Shown here: one piece after another, positions 31,214 to 32,968 of the stretch
Numbering within the stretch: position 1 is the stretch's first letter
Layout: every line of letters begins with the position of its first letter
Assembly (NCBI GenBank): GCA_024697725.1
Contig: JAILFE010000073.1
Coordinates: forward strand, 1 to 32,968
Direction: 5' to 3'
Length of the DNA: 32,968 nt
Source of the DNA: Oscillospiraceae bacterium
GTDB lineage: Bacteria > Bacillota > Clostridia > Oscillospirales > Ruminococcaceae
Translations under genes and position numbers: made by a program
The notes under the pieces: generated by a model
The model's database searches: none
Told to the model about the DNA's origin: nothing
Seen by the model: the letters and a program-made list of their open reading frames with translations, nothing else

Positions 31214-32101
31214 TCAAAGCTCGGCTGTTTCTTTTCCTCGTTTGTCTATCCTGAACTGCCTGGGAGTTGTTCCCTTGTATGTCTTGAAGCATTTTATCAG
31301 ATGACTGCAGTCGGAAAAACCTGTCTCCTGACTAATGTAGTTAAGATCATAATCTGTGAACAGCAGGAATTCTTCGACCTTGAATATCCGCATCCGTTCG
31401 ATATACTGCTTGCAGCTGATGCCGTATCTGTCGCGGAATTTCTTTGCAAAAGCGGAATAGCTGAGATTGCAGTGTGCCGCGATGCCGCTGACACGAAGAT
31501 CGTCCGAAAGAGATCCGCTGATATATTCGGTTATGTTTTCGATCGTGTAATCGTCCTTGCTCTGTATCTTGCTGCGGTTTATGACCATGCCGTCCGCGAG
31601 CCAGATACGTATGATGTTCATGAGCAGTCCGTATATCTCGGCCTGCAGGACAAGATCGCTGCCGTATCTGAAATTGGATATCTCCGATGTACAGGTGAGG
31701 AATATCCTCTTACAATCCAGCTTTTTTGCGGTCTTATCATCGAAATATATCCTTCTGCCCGTCTGAGCGGCATATCTGAATATATCGCGCAGCTTTGGCG
31801 CATATGCAGGAGTAAGTGTAAGCCGGTTGATATCGAATTTGAGTACGGCATACCGCGGAAAGCTTTCATCAGCACGGTCTATGGAATGGACGGATGACGG
31901 ATGAAAAAGTATGAATTCACCCTGCCTGACCGTCTGTGTCGTATTGTCTGCGCGTATCAACGCAGAGCCTTCAAGAACATATATCAGCTCGGCAAAATAG
32001 TGCCAGTGAGCCTTTATAGGGAATGACATGACCTTTGAATCAAAGACAAAAGCCTCTATCGGTGAGTGCAGAGAATCATCTTCCTCGAATGCACCGTTCA
32101 T
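31214..32101 (-). CDS. AraC-family transcriptional regulator
   Basis: This 295-residue regulator has an N-terminal cupin-type sensing domain (about 15-130), with AHWHYFAELIYVLEG and a later FILFHPSSVHSIDRA. The C-terminal double helix-turn-helix of AraC/XylS type spans about 195-290: DDLRVSGIAAHCNLSYSAF, FRDRYGISCKQYIERMRI, YISQETGFSDCSHLIKCF and the closing KGTTPRQFR. Such proteins often respond to sugars or related small molecules; no ligand can be named. ATG 32101 follows GTAGGAGGTCTGAAA. A good promoter lies about 50-75 nt upstream. It is the first gene before the DUF4097 protein, which may be its target or partner. Confidence 0.94.
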   Translation of the reverse strand: MNGAFEEDDSLHSPIEAFVFDSKVMSFPIKAHWHYFAELIYVLEGSALIRADNTTQTVRQGEFILFHPSSVHSIDRADESFPRYAVLKFDINRLTLTPAYAPKLRDIFRYAAQTGRRIYFDDKTAKKLDCKRIFLTCTSEISNFRYGSDLVLQAEIYGLLMNIIRIWLADGMVINRSKIQSKDDYTIENITEYISGSLSDDLRVSGIAAHCNLSYSAFAKKFRDRYGISCKQYIERMRIFKVEEFLLFTDYDLNYISQETGFSDCSHLIKCFKTYKGTTPRQFRIDKRGKETAEL

Positions 32102-32148
32102 TTTCAGACCTCCTACGTATGAAAAAGCCTTGAAATATAATCATTGAT

Positions 32149-32177
32149 ATTATAACATATTATTTCCGGTTTTGCAA
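32149..32177 (-). promoter_or_regulatory. Promoter for AraC regulator / DUF4097 operon
   Basis: On the minus strand TTGCAA (32177-32172), a 17-bp spacer and TATAAT (32154-32149). The -10 is perfect; the -35 has 5 of 6 matches. Confidence 0.75.
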
Positions 32178-32355
32178 CAGTGAAGTTATTATTTATTTGA
32201 TCAGCAGGCAATTATATTTTTTTACAGGTGTTATGTACAGTAATTTTGCGATAAATGCCGTATAAATATACATTTTCTTAACAAACGTTTTAACATTATG
32301 TTGCATTATATGGCTGAATTTTAATAACTTTTTCCGCAATTTTTTGTTCAGACTA

Positions 32356-32384
32356 TTGACGAAATACGCTTGATATGGTATAAT
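32356..32384 (+). promoter_or_regulatory. Promoter for second citrate synthase
   Basis: TTGACG (32356-32361), a 17-bp spacer and TATAAT (32379-32384). The predicted transcript starts near 32391, giving a leader of about 129 nt. Confidence 0.82.
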
Positions 32385-32395
32385 AATATAAATAT

Positions 32396-32463
32396 AGTAC
32401 TGCCATGCGGGTGCAAAATGTATAAAGTGCATTTTTGCAACAGCGCGCAGTATAAGTACTGCG
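32396..32463 (+). promoter_or_regulatory. Two-hairpin leader of second citrate synthase
   Basis: Hairpin 1: TGCAAAA-TGTA (32412-32422) pairs with TGCA-T-TTTTGCA (32428-32439), 11 pairs (one G-U) with one bulge. Hairpin 2: CGCAGTA (32446-32452) pairs perfectly with TACTGCG (32457-32463) around a TAAG loop. AGTACTGC occurs at both 32396-32403 and 32455-32462, so the CGCAGTA arm could pair with either copy. Confidence 0.5.
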
Positions 32464-32519
32464 TACCGCTGCATTTGTTTTCATAACGATGCATAACTGA
32501 TGAAAGGAGAAAAACAGAT

Positions 32520-32968
32520 ATGGCATCTCATTATGCATTCTCAAAGGTCACACCTGAGATAACGGCTCTTGCAGAGCTTTGCACAGATAACGGGAAAATA
32601 GATCCTGAGCTTTATACAAAATATGATGTTAAGCGCGGTCTCAGAGATTTAAACGGACATGGTGTTCTCGCCGGTCTTACGGATATTTCGGAAATAAATG
32701 CATACAGGACCGGTGAGAACGGAGAAACGATCCCGTGTGACGGTACCCTGTGCTACCGCGGGATAAATATAAATGATATCGTTGACGGCTTTCTGAAGGA
32801 AGAGCGCTTCGGATTTGAAGAAACGACATATCTGCTGCTTTTCGGAAAGCTCCCGACTGCAGAACAGCTCAGATCGTTTTCTGATCTCATTTCAAATTTC
32901 AGACGCCTGCCCACTACGTTTGTAAGGGATATCATGATGAAATCGCCCAGCAGGGATATCATGAACAA
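32520..32968 (+). CDS. Citrate synthase (second copy), N-terminal fragment
   Basis: Translation from ATG 32520 gives 149 residues that run off the window edge without a stop. GAAAGGAGAAAAACAG is a good ribosome binding site. The protein parallels the complete citrate synthase at 5489-6838: YDVKRGLRDLNGHGVLAGLTDI matches its NVKRGLRNSDGTGVLAGVTNI, then IPCDGTLCYRGININDI, RFGFEETTYLLLFGKLPT and MMKSPSRDIMN correspond block by block. The active-site residues lie further downstream, outside the window. The start region is unrelated to the first copy (MASHYAFSKVTPEI against MKKFNMDSLYSAF), so this is an old paralogue or a transferred copy, not a recent duplication. Confidence 0.93.
   Translation, partial: MASHYAFSKVTPEITALAELCTDNGKIDPELYTKYDVKRGLRDLNGHGVLAGLTDISEINAYRTGENGETIPCDGTLCYRGININDIVDGFLKEERFGFEETTYLLLFGKLPTAEQLRSFSDLISNFRRLPTTFVRDIMMKSPSRDIMN

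Larger units (their letters stand above)
32102..32519. other. Divergent intergenic region, AraC regulator / second citrate synthase
   Basis: This 418-bp AT-rich region lacks a supported gene. It carries promoters in both directions (32149-32177 minus, 32356-32384 plus) and the structured leader of the second citrate synthase (32391-32519). The stretch 32180-32350 between them is plain AT-rich DNA with nothing I can interpret. Confidence 0.6.

Noticed and set aside
32193-32474. A 93-codon minus-strand open frame upstream of the second citrate synthase
   Set aside because: It runs through the plus-strand promoter and leader of citrate synthase and has AT-driven composition without a ribosome binding site.

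Overview
The window looks like a chromosomal segment from a low-to-mid G+C Clostridia bacterium, most likely a Ruminococcus-like member of the Oscillospiraceae. The evidence is a clostridial SUF cluster ending in sufS-sufU, a spoIIAA-spoIIAB-sigF sporulation operon, the MEP (non-mevalonate) isoprenoid pathway, AAAGGAGG-type ribosome binding sites, TTG starts, and many DUF-type envelope proteins known from gut Firmicutes. The genus call is inference from gene content. No tRNA, rRNA, CRISPR array, insertion sequence or prophage was seen.

Layout. 1-2065: end of a SUF Fe-S assembly operon (sufD fragment, sufS, sufU), closed by a strong terminator. 2124-3697 (minus): a P-loop nucleoside (uridine-type) kinase and an unknown partner, from one consensus promoter. 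3909-5423: spoIIAA-spoIIAB-sigF, the forespore sigma switch. 5489-6838 (minus): a complete citrate synthase. 7247-8925: an XRE regulator and a zinc-ribbon protein with a membrane segment at each end. 9031-12089 (minus): S1-domain protein, 115-residue unknown, exported protein with a duplicated domain, and a CYTH protein. 12589-19647: a two-component system, then an HtrA protease, a 7TM diguanylate cyclase and a TerD-fusion protein; I read this as one envelope/stress signalling block. 19704-20735 (minus): DAHP synthase, the entry to aromatic amino acid synthesis, with a structured leader. 21219-22626: an SGNH-like protein lacking its catalytic residues, and a DUF4358 lipoprotein. 22751-28993: the conserved operon pyrH-frr-uppS-cdsA-dxr-rseP-ispG. 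29175-29594: a small SCP2-like protein with a histone-H1-like tail, behind a perfect promoter and a structured leader. 29683-32101 (minus): a DUF4097 beta-repeat membrane protein and an AraC regulator. 32520-end: the start of a second, diverged citrate synthase.

A striking general property is the number of near-perfect sigma-A promoters with exactly 17 bp spacing. Several are followed by 125-210 nt leaders that fold into GC-rich hairpins in otherwise AT-rich intergenic DNA. The most interesting candidates for new biology are: (i) the TerD fusion in an operon with HtrA and a diguanylate cyclase next to a two-component system; (ii) the H1-tail/SCP2 protein and its leader, which has mutually exclusive pairing arms; (iii) the leader of the second citrate synthase; and (iv) three copies of an 11-bp motif upstream of the two-component operon. 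No single dramatic defence or mobile system is visible; most of the window is ordinary core chromosome.
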